Origin: Botrytis cinerea B05.10
Lineage: Eukaryota > Ascomycota > Leotiomycetes > Helotiales > Sclerotiniaceae
DNA length: 64,000 nucleotides
Assembly: GCF_000143535.2 (NCBI RefSeq)
Contig: NC_037320.1
Span: forward strand, 1,302,001 to 1,366,000
Reading direction: 5' to 3'
Shown: in pieces, positions 24,587 through 35,913 of the stretch
Numbering within the stretch: position 1 is the stretch's first letter
How the letters are laid out: each line of letters begins with the position of its first letter
Made by a program: the position numbers and the translations under genes
The notes under the pieces: model-generated
Database searches by the model: none
Told to the model about the DNA's origin: nothing
The model's input: the letters and a program-made list of their open reading frames with translations, nothing else

Positions 24587-26893
24587 ATGCCTGGAGGAGC
24601 AGTTGTTCATGGCACGACCGATACCTCTCGGGTAAGTAATGATTCCTTAGCTATTTATCGCCATTACGTATCTTTGTCGAGATTCTATCAAAATTACTAT
24701 CTCCAAAACAGCACCTCATCAATGTTTGAAGTTATCAAGTGTCTACCTTTATATTTCACAATACTGATTTTGTGGTGCATAGATCGAGGCCCCAGTTACT
24801 GCTAAGGCATACTTGATGTAAGTTCCTTATATCAACTACTGAACTTTTGGGTTCAAGAACAATGGCTGAGTTTCGTCAAGGTGTGCTTTTGCAGCATTTG
24901 GTGGTATCTTTTTCGGATATGATACAGGTTGGATGTCTGGGTATGTTCTCCAGACCCTCTAAATGCTATATCGACTTATTGATATTTCGAAGTGTCTTGG
25001 CGATGCCTTATTTCATCACTCAATATACTGGACTACCAAAACCCCCGGCTGATGCTCCGAAAGCCACTTTGGACGCATTCGCCATCTCTGCCAGCAATCA
25101 ATCCTTGACAACCTCTATTCTTTCTTGTGGTACTTTCTTCGGAGCTCTTATTGCTGGTGATGTAGCCGATACAATTGGACGCCGCATGACTATTATCGCT
25201 GGCTGTGCAATTTTCTGCGTCGGATGTATCATGGAAACCGCCTCCACTGGTCTTGGTCTTATGGTGGCAGGCCGTCTAATTGCTGGCGGTGGTGTTGGAT
25301 TTATTTCTGCTATCAGTAAGTCTTATTAAATGTCAGCTCTCAGCCTCAACTTGTCTAACCAGTCATCAATTATAGTCATCTTGTACATGTCAGAAATTGC
25401 TCCGAAAAAAGTCCGAGGTGCCCTTGTCTCAGGATATCAATTCTGTATTACGATCGGAATCTTACTTGCCAATTGCGTTGTGTACGCTACACAGAACCGG
25501 ACTGACACTGGCTCATACCGAATTCCTATTGCAGTTCAATTCTTGTGGGCTATCATTTTGGCGGTTGGATTGTTCATTCTTCCCGAATCGCCCCGTTATT
25601 ATGTCAAGAAAGGTCGTCTTGAAGATGCAGCAAAATCTCTGGCGAACGTTCGTGGTCAGCCAATTGAGTCTGAATACATTCAAGTAAGTATAACCGAACT
25701 TGCAGCTTGATATGTCTCTCTAACATGCATATAGGATGAACTTGCGGAGATTATTGCAAACAATGAGTACGAACTCTCCGTTGTACCACAAACTTCATAC
25801 ATCTCCCAATGGACCAATTGTTTCAAAGGTTTGTGTCTTCGGTCAACCCGAACCCTTCATCTTATACTTACATACGTGCAGGATCTATGTTCGATGGTTC
25901 CAGTAACCTCCGAAGAACTTTTACTGGTATCATGCTTCAATGTATGCAACAGTTCACCGGTATTGTAAGTGCTTTTTGGTACCTCTAATTGTTGCCATCT
26001 TCAAGTAGCATCATTTCACCCATCAAAACAAGCTACCAAAGAAAGTCAGGACTAATTCCTAATTCACAGAACTTCATCTTCTATTTCGGAAATGTCTTCT
26101 TCAAATCTCTCGGAACGATCAAGAATCCCTTCTTGATCTCGCTTGTAACCTCCCTGGTTAACATGTTAACTACCCCTCTCGCTTTCTGGACTGTCGAACG
26201 TTTTGGGCGCCGTACCATTCTTCTGATTGGAGCTTCTTGCATGATCACCTTCCAATTCATTGTTGGTATTATTGGTGTCACTGCTGGAGAGGCTGACAGA
26301 CACAACTCCTCTGCCGTATCTGCTATGATTGCTTGTAAGTATTTGCCAATTCATATTTCAATATCTCTATAATGTATCCTTCATTCTCTTATGATATACA
26401 CATCAAACTAACGCACCCAGTCATCTGTCTCAACATCGCCGCTTTCGCCACCACCTGGGGACCAGCCGCCTGGGTCGTAGTCGGCGAGATCTTCCCTCTA
26501 CCCATCCGCTCCCGCGGTGTCGGTCTCTCTACCGCCTCCAACTGGTTCTGGAACTGCATCATCGGAGTCATCACTCCCTATCTCGTCGGCACCCAAAAGG
26601 GCGATGCAAACCTCGGCGCTAAAGTGTTTTTCATGTGGGGTTCTCTCTGCGCGTTAAGTTTGCTGTTCGCGTACTTCTTCGTTTCAGAGACAAAGGGCCT
26701 GAGTTTGGAACAGGTAGATAGAATGTTGGAAGAGACAACGCCAAGAACGAGCGCAAAATGGGTGCCGCATAGTACGTTTGCTGGGGAGATGGGTTTGGCG
26801 GGAGATAAGGTGTTTGATCATGAGCCACACGTGGAGAAGGAGAATACGACTCATGAGCCGGCACCGACGGAGGTTAATAAGGAGGTTGTTTAG
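24587..26893 (+). CDS. MFS hexose transporter, frame apparently broken by a T-run indel
   Basis: Monosaccharide transporter of the fungal high-affinity glucose/hexose group. Nine exons: 24587-24631, 24783-24817, 24881-24940, 24993-25315, 25376-25683, 25735-25828, 25882-25966, 26070-26334 and 26421-26893. Motifs are MCAFAAFGGIFFGYDTG, DTIGRRMT, ILYMSEIAPKKVRGAL, PESPRYYVKKGR, FTGINFIFYFGNVFF, VERFGRRTILL and SETKGLSLEQVDRML, so the fold is complete, at about 562 residues. The joined exons total 1,688 nt, two more than a multiple of three. The shift lies in exon 7 at the six T's of 25919-25924: the frame gives NLRRT before it and TGIMLQCMQQFTG after it in another frame. Every other junction fits. 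This may be a real lesion or a homopolymer error. The start is an ATG in an accATCATGCC context just after a TATA-like box. Confidence 0.82.
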
Positions 26894-28244
26894 ATTTTTG
26901 CAGATCTGGCTTGAGCTTCCATTCATGGCGCCAGGATAGCTTTTGTGCGAGGGGAATTTAATTCTTTTGGTGGATGGAGAGAAAAGGATGGGAAAACGGA
27001 GGATGAGGTTTTGAGTTTGAGTTTGATCTATACAGTACAGTAATACTTCGTGAAGCAGATATCCAGCTGTGTTTCACAGGTAGAGTTGAAGTTACTATAC
27101 CCATTAATTATTCTGCTTCTTACATTATGTCTCTTTCAAATTTTAACAAATTCTATACCTGTTTAGTTCCATGGCAAATATTGCGTCTCTCCTCACATTA
27201 ATATACGATATGTCTAATGGTAGGTAGATATGTTCTCGGTACCACCAACATACTATTTCGTAAGTTCTCATATTGCTCACTCATTCATTGTCTTGAGATT
27301 TATGTATATCTTCCTTGGTTATCAAACTCAATGTTCTCATTCTCCTTGCATATCTTTCCCTCTTCTCCGCTCTCCGGGGCTTGTAATCCATTCTGATGTA
27401 GTAGTACCAATAAATTCTTAATTGGTTTAATCTATCTATACATGTTATTATACTAACTTTATAATACACTGAAGTATATGTAATTGAATAAATTTTCTTT
27501 CAAATAAGCGGAAGGATATAAGGTCAGAGCTGGTCGAATAGTTTAAGGTGACCTATCAAGGGAACCATTTGGGCATGCGGCTACTCAAGAAGCGAGGGCT
27601 GCGCAAAAGTGTCGAATATCTTGTTGGGTGCAAGGGTCGTCCACAGAGCGAGTATTCATGGGAGAAAAGAAGCCACCGTAAGCCGTGAACGAATTATAGA
27701 GTTTGAGGTGAGCTGAAGGAAAGATCGTATGTACTATGTCAGTAGAGTTACTTGAGATCGGAACTGCGCTAGGTTAATGACAGATATAGACGCCGCGTAC
27801 CCCGCGGTCCTGTCCTGTGTATTAACTACTTAATCTCTTTTTCTCTTTCTTTCCCTTTGTCCCATTCCTCCGTTGAGTCTAGCAACTTTTCTTTGCTCAA
27901 TTGTGACTAACTTACTACGTAAATTTCGCATTCCACTACCACCATGTCCCCTGATTCAACGCCAAAAGTCTACCGAGCGCTAGCCCTGCTACAACCGCTC
28001 TACGGACAGCTGGAATCGAGTATTGATAAATAAATTAATCAACTCCTTACAAACCAATCTATAATGTTTGTATTATAGTCGAAATTACATGTCTACAACT
28101 ATGTCTCACGTGATTTCAAGCGAGGTTGGCATATAACCACCTCGTCTTGCCTCGGCCTGGCCATTCTCTCCTTAGATTTGTATTTTAAGATACAAATCGA
28201 CATCATGCTTCTTCTTTGAGGCCTCTTTTCTCGTGCTGTCGTAG
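26894..28244. other. Convergent intergenic region
   Basis: 1.35 kb between the 3' ends of the hexose transporter and the transcription-factor pseudogene. Only short, unrecognised ORFs are present. A perfect 9-bp inverted repeat with a 6-nt loop (GATTTGTAT / ATACAAATC) lies at 28175-28198. Confidence 0.4.
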
Positions 28245-30884
28245 CTATACGGAATAAGAAATTGAGAAAATATTGTCCATGATAAAGGACAGATCCAAGT
28301 TTGTATAATCGCCAAAGTGGCCAGTGATGTCTGACTCGAGAGCAGAATCACTCATATCGTTTTCTTTACCCGTTGGTAATTTGGGACAGTAGGCTATGGA
28401 TGGGGGTCTGGATACATCCGATAAAGAGATTAGTTGCTGCTCTATATTCATGGGTATTCGCCTGTCTGGCAATAGTTCTGCACTAGTACACGGCATACTT
28501 CGACGCGTGACGTGTTCTGCAAACCATGAAGCAGGCTGATTTTTTCCAAAAAATAAACTATGTTCGCTTTCGTTCGGTCGATTCACCGTTTTGCTAGCGG
28601 TGGGCGCACCGTTTGAGCTCAGCTGATCTGGGGGGACGCTTCCTACCCAGTGTCCCTCTGGCTTACCACGGTTTTCCTGCATGGTTCTTGGCGGAGGGTT
28701 TAAAGGAATAGATTTCCTATTCTGGTATTCCTAGTGGCTTGTTTTTGTAGCGGGACCTTCTGGTAGCTCGGCTGTATTGTCTGGATTGCTCGTGGAATTT
28801 TGCTGAATAGAAAATCTCTGGCTGTGCCCATCACGGGAAGATATGGGGTTTATTGCAGAACAAGCTACAGCATTGCGGAGGCGATTTGCGAGCATGAAAA
28901 GATTCTCTCGAGGTGTGGCCGATATGTTCCAGCGGAGGACGAACTGGTTGTGTACCATATTTAAAATTTCGTAGTTTGAGGCAACAAGTTCCTTCTCTGA
29001 GGGTTCAGAGGTCATCTCGAGGCGAACTAGCTGAACAGCAGCTGAAAGCCACACATACTCGATAATAACGGGTTGACGTAGTAATGTCGCGTATCACTGC
29101 TGTTACTGATAATACGAAGAACTGAGTCCGAAGCCGCGAAGTAATGCTGAACGGAGGGATCGAGCAGTCTCGATTGAAGAGCTGATTTCATGGAAGGGTG
29201 CGGGAAACACTTACCCCTCAGATCTTCGTAACGTCAGAAATTGTGAGGCACAAGCGTGCCTTGGGAATCTGGTTGAAACACCTGATACTTATGGATCATG
29301 ACTTTGGTCAACTCCACCATCAGATAAATTCCGAATATAGAGCTATGTCGATGACGCAACTCCGATGATTTTCCAGTCCTCACGTTGCACGCGTGCTCGC
29401 CAAAATCCAAGAACTGTCCCTCATAATTGAGAGATGGAGGTGGGACGGTCATACAGTACTGTAATGAGTTCTCCAGAGTTCGGAGCTTCGTCATGATCTC
29501 TTGTGGGCCGTCAACACTGTTTGATTCCCATGGGTACCGCTCTGCATTTGAGGTGTCAGAAGCTAATGCAGTGTCAAGCCAGCCATTATAAAATCTGTCG
29601 CCCGGACCTGGACTCGCGAGAACTTGCGCCTCTTTGACCAAAGAATTGATGACAATGAACCATGCTTTCTTCGACTTACTGCCAGTCTCTGCCAGGTCTT
29701 TGAACCTGGAAATAAAGCCAGTTCCGAGAAAACAGCTGGGTTTTGAACGCCCTTGAGACCATGACTTATCGTCAACGGGAAGGAGAACCTTATGCTGTTT
29801 CCAGTCCATACCAGTCGGGCATCGACGGAGGACGCTCGCGAAAGTATCCATCTCCCAAATTGCCCACCATGCGCGTCGTTTTTCTTCTTTGACAACCCAC
29901 GGCTCCTGTCCATGACTACTCCCATCTCCCATGCTGCTGGCATCCACAAGATGCAGGTTCATCTCATAGGCATGTCGTATACATAATCCGAGCGATCTCC
30001 ATGCTCTTCCCCGTACATTCTTACATAGTAGCCAGTGCGCACAGAGAATTAATGCTTGAAGTACGCATAGCGGAGGATGTTCATCGCCACACTCGTCAAT
30101 AGCTTGATTGATAGAAGCAGTTGCCATTTCTACAAAAGGCAACTCAGAAAGCTGGCTGCCACATTGCTGGAACTCCGGATCCTGGCTCAAGGAAGAGATG
30201 GTGTACTTGCTGGCGAAGGCAAGCATAGCGGCAGCCAATGCGTTGATCTGGGTGCTGATTGTCACTGCTTGCAAATGCGCTAGCGAAAACGGCTCCCTAA
30301 ACAGACGGAACGATGTGTAGTTGTCGACGAATGATTTTAGCCTGTTGACCTACCGTCAGTCTCTGATATTTATGCTTGTGACTACAATAATACGTTTCAG
30401 GGGTATCTTCAACGAAGACTCACAATTTTTTTATGAGGCCAGGGGCTACCCCCAAAACAGACGATGCAGATATGAGGGCCGGCTTCTCGTGGATCTTGGA
30501 TGCTGTAGGTGAGGGATTATCTCCTTTGTCTGCCGGTGGCCAAGAGTCATGAGATGGATGGATAATGAAAGAAATTGACTGTATATCTGCAGGTCGCAAA
30601 ATTGACTTCGGACTGAAACCATGATTGTCACCTATCCCTTCAGCGTCATCCTCAGAGTCTGAGTAGTCGGGAAATGGCTCGGAAATCTTCCTGCGCTTTT
30701 TAGGACGATGATTAGTGGTACGGCGCTTCTTCTGTGATGTTCCCAATTTCGGTCCAGGTTTCTGGACGTGCTGAGGATAGACACATCGCTGCTGCAGGTT
30801 CTCGCATGTCTGGCACCTCGGCAGCTCTCTGTTACATTTGACCTTACGCTTGCGGCACAATTTTCAGGCCACCTTGGCGAGCAT
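28245..30884 (-). pseudogene. Zn2Cys6 fungal-specific transcription factor, disrupted
   Basis: Remnant of a nuclear DNA-binding regulator. Exon 1 (30884-30424) begins MLAKVA, then a TGA stop at 30866-30864 stands where the first zinc-cluster cysteine belongs; the other five remain in CRKRKVKC, CQTCENLQQRC. An 82-bp intron (30342-30423) fits well. Exon 2 holds the Fungal_trans middle homology region (LQALILCAHWLLCKNVRGRAWRSLG in pieces, EEKRRAWWAIWEMD). There is a TGA at 29236-29234, then continued coding in the same frame to DTRHYYVNPLLSSM, where one base is missing near 29054 before VWLSAAVQLVRLEMT. A TAG at 28733-28731 precedes the last 160 codons, which end NLDLSFIMDNIF. Four independent lesions make a functional product unlikely. 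It is the last gene before the repeat island. Target genes are unknown. Confidence 0.8.
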
Positions 30885-31683
30885 TTCCCCCTCGGGATTT
30901 GTATACAGTGATGTAGTCATATCCGCGGTCGCTCGAGAATGAAATTGGACCAGCAAGCTGCTTCCACTGCAACTTCAGTATTGTCAAACAAATTGCAAGC
31001 TAACAGTAATGCGAAGATATTTTGTCCATGTGGGAGGGAAGTGAAAGGGGCAGAGAAAGCAGCAAAAAGAATAGATGGCGCATCAGCATGGTCAGCAGCC
31101 ATTCCGAACTAAATTCAATTCCCCAGCGCCACCAAGCAAGCCTCTCGGGCCGCATCCACAGCTCCCCCCACCACAACTTCCCCCGCTCAGTAGAGCAAGG
31201 GAGCGTGGCAGAACTATTCTGATTAGAGTTAGGCAAAACACATATTTTGGAGGATGATTACATAATTCTACATTATTACACTTGTTGAGTAACGTGATTC
31301 ATTACCGAGTGGATTACTTTCATCTCAAATATTTATATTTTATGTTCACAATTAAGGGAGTAGACTATGTAGAATTTATTATAGTAATTTAAATCTAAAT
31401 TCGAAAGTGGAAGATATTATATGCACATAAGGTGTATGTGTCATATCTTTCCAGCATTTTATAAGAAAGTCATTATTATTTCATAGAGCTATTTAGTTAT
31501 TTAATTAAGATATATATATATATATATAAGAATTAATTCTTTTAATTAATTTTTGAGTTGACTTCATATATAATTATTTATTTCTATAATTTCATATTTA
31601 AATTTATTAAATGATATAATGTAGTTTATTAATGCGTGCATCATATCAGTGCATACATCACTTTTACCTCAATTTACACTTTC
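30885..31683. other. Border between gene-rich and AT-rich DNA
   Basis: Normal base composition to about 31,250, then an abrupt change to AT-rich DNA that lasts to the window end. A TA dinucleotide run lies at about 31508-31528. No gene is seen. Confidence 0.5.
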
Positions 31684-32281
31684 TGTTACGACGGATTAGT
31701 AACAGGCTGTAGAATCACCAACGTATAGGCTATAATGGTATTATAGGCCTCAGTGATTCAGCTGCAGTATACTGGGGGACACTAGGCACCCAAGGAAAGC
31801 CTCAGGCATGTATATAGTATTAGTCATAGGATATCCTAGAAACGTAGGACAATAGGTCCTAGGAAACACCGAACATAACTTTGCAAACTTTTCGCGAAGT
31901 TATATTAGTAATGTCCCAGGGGATTGGCCCTAGGATAAAAGATAAGCTAGGACACGGGAAGACACGGGAACCGGTATCACGTGATGGGCCGTCCCATCAA
32001 TCCCACCGATTATTATCAATGGGATCAGTGGGATCCCATCACTCCCACCACTTCCGGTGAGTGGGATCGATGGGACAACAGAGTACGAAGGTCTATATAA
32101 GGGAATGGGTTTCCTTATATGTAGAGCTTCGTGCTCAAGAACAATCATTAGTTTCATTACTATAGTTACGAGAATTGCAATCAGTTACAACCTTATTGAA
32201 TCCCTACTTGAAGTCTAGTCTAAACCACCTCGAGAGATCTCTAGACACTTCCACGTGACCCTAGAGGCAGCTCCCGTAACA
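31684..32281 (+). mobile_element. Solo LTR of the gypsy family, module type c
   Basis: Begins TGTTACGACGG and ends CCCGTAACA, the same ends as the LTRs of elements A to C. It is 598 bp long and largely free of RIP-type decay. A CACGTG box at 31978-31983 is followed by an array of GGGAT/ATCCC units and a TATATAA at about 32094-32100. No gag or primer-binding site follows it. The 5-bp flanks do not match (CTTTC before, ATTAT after). Confidence 0.85.
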
Positions 32282-34057
32282 ATTATATCAATTATAAAAT
32301 TATAATTATAAAAATCCTAAAAATTTATTAAACTAATCCCTTTAATTTTAGAATATTTAATCAATTTCCTTTTTCAAATCTTCAAAATCAACTAATTAAA
32401 ATTAAATAAAAAATTTGAAATAAAACTTTTAAATAAACTTAATAAAAATTTCCTATTCCAAAATATTAAATATATTAAATAAAATAATAAATTGAAAATC
32501 TATTAATGAAAAATAAAAAAGAATATTTATAAAACAAAATTAACTAAATAATTAAAAAAGAATAATATAAATTATATATAATATAATATTAATAATTAAG
32601 ATTTAAATAATATTAATAATATTAAATTTAGTTAAATATACATTATCAATAAAGGAATATAATTATATATTAATAAATAGAAAATAAAAAAGGATTTATT
32701 AAAAGCTAAAAATAGATCCAAAGATTAATAAAAGTCTGAACAAGAAATAAGAGATTATTAAAATAGATAATCAAACTTGATCAAAATTTAAATAGGAAAT
32801 TTGAAGATATCAAAATAGATAATATCTAAAATAATAAATAGAAAAGAAAATAGCTCAAATGATTTTTATAATTTTATAAATCGATTACAAATTAATATCT
32901 ATAATATTCAAAAGATTAATTAATTAGTGAATCTATATTTCTATTATTTCTATAATAACTTTAATTTAAATAGGGAAATTGATTATTTCTAATATTATAA
33001 TTTTCAAACTTAATCAATTTTAAAAATTAATAAAAAATTAAAGAAAAAAGAAAGGCAAACAATATTTCTAAATTATTGAAATAGTCTAAATCCTTTTATT
33101 TATATATATTGAAATTATATATTACCTCCTTATTATTATATTATATTAATTATAGAATTATTATTATTATAATAATTGTAAAGGTTTATTTAATTATTTC
33201 TATTAATTTTAATATAATCTATAATGATTTTTCTATATTTGAAATATTTAATATTAATTAAAATCCTAAAAAGCAAAGTTGATAAAAGCTTCAAAAAAAG
33301 TCTAATAAGAATTTTCTATATTAATATAAAAAGAATATTAAATATTATAAAAGATTAGAATTTTATAAATAAAAATAAGAAAATATATTTATAAATCAAA
33401 ATCGATTAGATATTGAATATAATAATAAATATAATAATATTGAATTTAATTAAATATAAATTATTAATAAAAGAATAAGATTGTATTTTATAAATAAAAA
33501 ATAAAAAAGAATCCAATAAAGATTAAAAATATATCAAAAGCCTAATTAAAAATCTCAAAAGGAAATTTGAAAGATAATAAAATAGATATTTAAATAAGAA
33601 AAATATTTAATTACAATTTTCTTAAAATCAATAATATCTAGATAATAAATGAAAAAAGGAAATGAAAATTGAAAATAAATTTTAAATAAGATTAGAATAG
33701 TAAGGGATATAGAAAGCAGTATTGGATTTATATAGAAATATATAAGGGGTAGGCTTTAGTAATTGTATAATGAATAGTAGTATAGTGGCTATTGAATTAA
33801 GCGAGGTATTCCTTATTCAGGAAGCTGCGGTTTCCTGAAGCAGAATCATTAACATTTAGAATATTATTATTATATTTGAATTCATTATTATTATATATTT
33901 TTATAAGATTTAAAAGAAGGTTTTGTTTATATTATATAAAATATATTCTATTTTATTATACAATTTAGTATTATAAAATTAAAAGGGATTTAATTTTGAT
34001 TTTATTATTATTATTTCTTTTATTATATTTATTCAAAAAGCTTTAATATAAGTATTA
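32282..34057. other. AT-rich, RIP-like decayed DNA, origin unknown
   Basis: No gene. Two stretches about 840 bp apart (near 32600-32840 and 33430-33680) share a similar order of words and look like diverged copies of one sequence. A small GC-richer island near 33800-33850 holds a hairpin (TTTCCTGA / TCAGGAA). Confidence 0.5.
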
Positions 34058-34104
34058 ACGTAACGTATGGGGAACTCGGACATATGGGGAACTCGGACAC
34101 TTTT
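34058..34104 (+). repeat. Left TIR with internal 17-bp tandem repeat
   Basis: 47-bp terminal inverted repeat. After the leading ACGTAACG come two tandem 17-bp units (34066-34082 and 34083-34099). These probably act as transposase binding sites; that is inference. Confidence 0.9.
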
Positions 34105-34141
34105 AGCCCATCACCAACTTGAAACCGCAATAACTTTTATT

Positions 34142-35860
34142 ATGCATACCCAATCACCTTCTACATCTGCTCAAATTGAAGAGAAGCTTCAAAAGGCTAT
34201 AATTTCACTTCAATTGAAAGAATTTAAATCAATTAGAAAGGCTGCAGAGCATTTTGAAGTCCCTAAGTCTACCCTAGCTGATAGGCTGGCTGGGAAGAAA
34301 ACACGTTCCCAAACCCACGAAATGGCTCAAATTCTTTCAAACGCAGAAGAAAATACTCTTGTACGATGGATTTCACGACTTACCATCACTGGATTCCCTG
34401 CTACACCTATGTTGGTGAAGGAAATGGCCGACGAAATTCGTCTTCGACGCGTTCGGGTCGCGTCATCTCGAAATCCTACCTCGACAGAAATTCCACCTAT
34501 AGGCCACGAATGGATCTATAGATTCCAAAAACGACATCCAGAACTTAAAACATGCTATTCACGTCAATTAGAGTCTAATCGGGCTAAAGAAGCAACTCCG
34601 GAGAATATTCAGGCTTGGTTTGACGCGTTTCGCACGCGTCTCATTGAGCGAAAGTATGAATTAGATGATATGTATAATATGGATGAAACCGGATTTGGAG
34701 TTGGAAGTACTCAAAGTACGCGCATTATAGTCGATTCTACTCAGAAGTCGAATTGGAAAGTTACAGCTGGCAAGCAAGAATGGATAACTGCATTTGAATG
34801 TATCAATGCAGCTGGAAATGCTCTATCACCTATGGTCATTTTCAAGGCTCAGAATACGAATTCTGCATGGATTCCAAAGGACACACCTCAAAGCTGGCAG
34901 TTCTCTACTAGTACAAATGGATGGACCTCAAATAGCCATGGATTAGAATGGTTAAAAAGGGTTTTCGAACCAGAATCCAAGAAAGTGTCAGGTGACCGAC
35001 CTCGACTTTTGATCATGGATGGCCATTCAAGCCATATTACAGGTAGCTTTATTGCTTTCTGTATAGATAATGATATCGATTTACTTATATTACCTCCTCA
35101 TTGCTCTCACTTGCTTCAGCCACTTGATATTGCGGTGTATGGGCCAATGAAACGATATCATGCTTTAGAGGTCGATCGATATTCTCGAGCTGGTGTAAAG
35201 CGAATCCAAAGAGCTGAATGGGTAGAACTCTTTCAAAATATCAGAAAAAAAGCATTGAATTCTTCTAATATTAAAGCTGGCTGGAGAGGAGCTGGTTTAG
35301 TACCTTTTGCCCCACGAAAAGTACTCGATTCATTACCATTTAACTCCTCCCAGCAACCTTCTACTCCACAAATGAGAACCCCCAATCAAGACCTAGACTT
35401 GTCTATACTCAGGAGTTCTCCTCCAGATGGAACAGAACTAAGGCAAGCAAATCAGATCTTTAATACAGCTCTAGCAAGCAGTGGTTCTCCTGCATCGCCA
35501 ACTCGTCGATATGCCAAGAGAATGACTAGGCTTGTAGAATCTCAAAATGCTGAGATAGCCCTACTTCGGAAACAGCTCTCTGATGCTCAGGAGGTAATTG
35601 AGACTCGAAAGAAGAGAACTAAAGGCAAAAGAGTCAAATTACAAGGTCAATTTGTCTTTAGTACTAAGGAAGTATTGAAAATGGTACGTGAGGCGGAGGA
35701 AAAACCGAAGGAGAAAAAGCCACGAGGACGGCCACGCAAACGCCCAATTGAAGAATCAGAAGAAGAGATTGAAGAAGAAGAGCTAGAGAATAGTTCAAGT
35801 GATTCGGAATTGGAATTGGAGGATTGTGTGGCTCGTAGAACAAGATCGCGTGTAGAATAA
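34142..35860 (+). CDS. Pogo/Fot1-type transposase (DDE superfamily)
   Basis: Cut-and-paste transposase. From the ATG at 34142 it encodes 572 residues without a stop. An earlier in-frame ATG at 34067 lies inside the TIR and would add 25 residues; I prefer the later one. The N-terminus has a Psq-type helix-turn-helix (SIRKAAEHFEVPKSTLADRL) and a CENP-B-type HTH (TITGFPATPMLVKEMADEI, WIYRFQKRHPELK). The catalytic core has NMDETGFGVG (first Asp), LIMDGHSSH (second Asp) and HCSHLLQPLDIAVYG (third Asp), the order seen in pogo/Fot1 DDE_1 proteins. A coiled segment (ESQNAEIALLRKQLSDAQ) and an AT-hook-like PRGRPRKRP lie near the acidic C-terminus. The sequence looks active: no stops and all three acidic residues present. 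Confidence 0.93.
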   Translation: MHTQSPSTSAQIEEKLQKAIISLQLKEFKSIRKAAEHFEVPKSTLADRLAGKKTRSQTHEMAQILSNAEENTLVRWISRLTITGFPATPMLVKEMADEIRLRRVRVASSRNPTSTEIPPIGHEWIYRFQKRHPELKTCYSRQLESNRAKEATPENIQAWFDAFRTRLIERKYELDDMYNMDETGFGVGSTQSTRIIVDSTQKSNWKVTAGKQEWITAFECINAAGNALSPMVIFKAQNTNSAWIPKDTPQSWQFSTSTNGWTSNSHGLEWLKRVFEPESKKVSGDRPRLLIMDGHSSHITGSFIAFCIDNDIDLLILPPHCSHLLQPLDIAVYGPMKRYHALEVDRYSRAGVKRIQRAEWVELFQNIRKKALNSSNIKAGWRGAGLVPFAPRKVLDSLPFNSSQQPSTPQMRTPNQDLDLSILRSSPPDGTELRQANQIFNTALASSGSPASPTRRYAKRMTRLVESQNAEIALLRKQLSDAQEVIETRKKRTKGKRVKLQGQFVFSTKEVLKMVREAEEKPKEKKPRGRPRKRPIEESEEEIEEEELENSSSDSELELEDCVARRTRSRVE

Positions 35861-35864
35861 TTGA

Positions 35865-35911
35865 AAAAGTGTCCGAGTTCCCCATATGTCCGAGTTCCCC
35901 ATACGTTACGT
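35865..35911 (-). repeat. Right TIR with internal 17-bp tandem repeat
   Basis: Exact inverted copy of the left TIR, followed by the TA target duplication. The transposase stop lies a few bases before it. Confidence 0.9.
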
Positions 35912-35913
35912 TA

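Larger units (their letters stand above)
34058..35911 (+). mobile_element. Intact pogo/Fot1-type DNA transposon
   Basis: 1,854 bp flanked by a TA duplication (34056-34057 and 35912-35913), as expected for Tc1/mariner-pogo elements. Terminal inverted repeats of 47 bp are perfect over their length (34058-34104 and 35865-35911). Each TIR contains two adjacent 17-bp copies of a unit starting TATGGGGAACTCGG. One transposase ORF fills the element. Its normal base composition stands out against the decayed DNA on both sides, so it entered after the surrounding sequence had been mutated, or escaped mutation. Confidence 0.93.

Noticed and set aside
25940..25966. A tiny intron to rescue the hexose transporter frame
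   Set aside because: GT to AG here would be 26 bp, too short for a fungal intron, and would remove a conserved block.
28175..28198. Hairpin as a transcription terminator
   Set aside because: The inverted repeat is real, but fungal Pol II genes do not end at such hairpins, and the neighbouring gene is a pseudogene.
29056..29212. An intron in the transcription factor instead of a frameshift
   Set aside because: A GTAAGT donor exists, but the stretch reads as conserved family sequence (DTRHYYVNPLLSS) in frame, so it is coding with a one-base loss after it.
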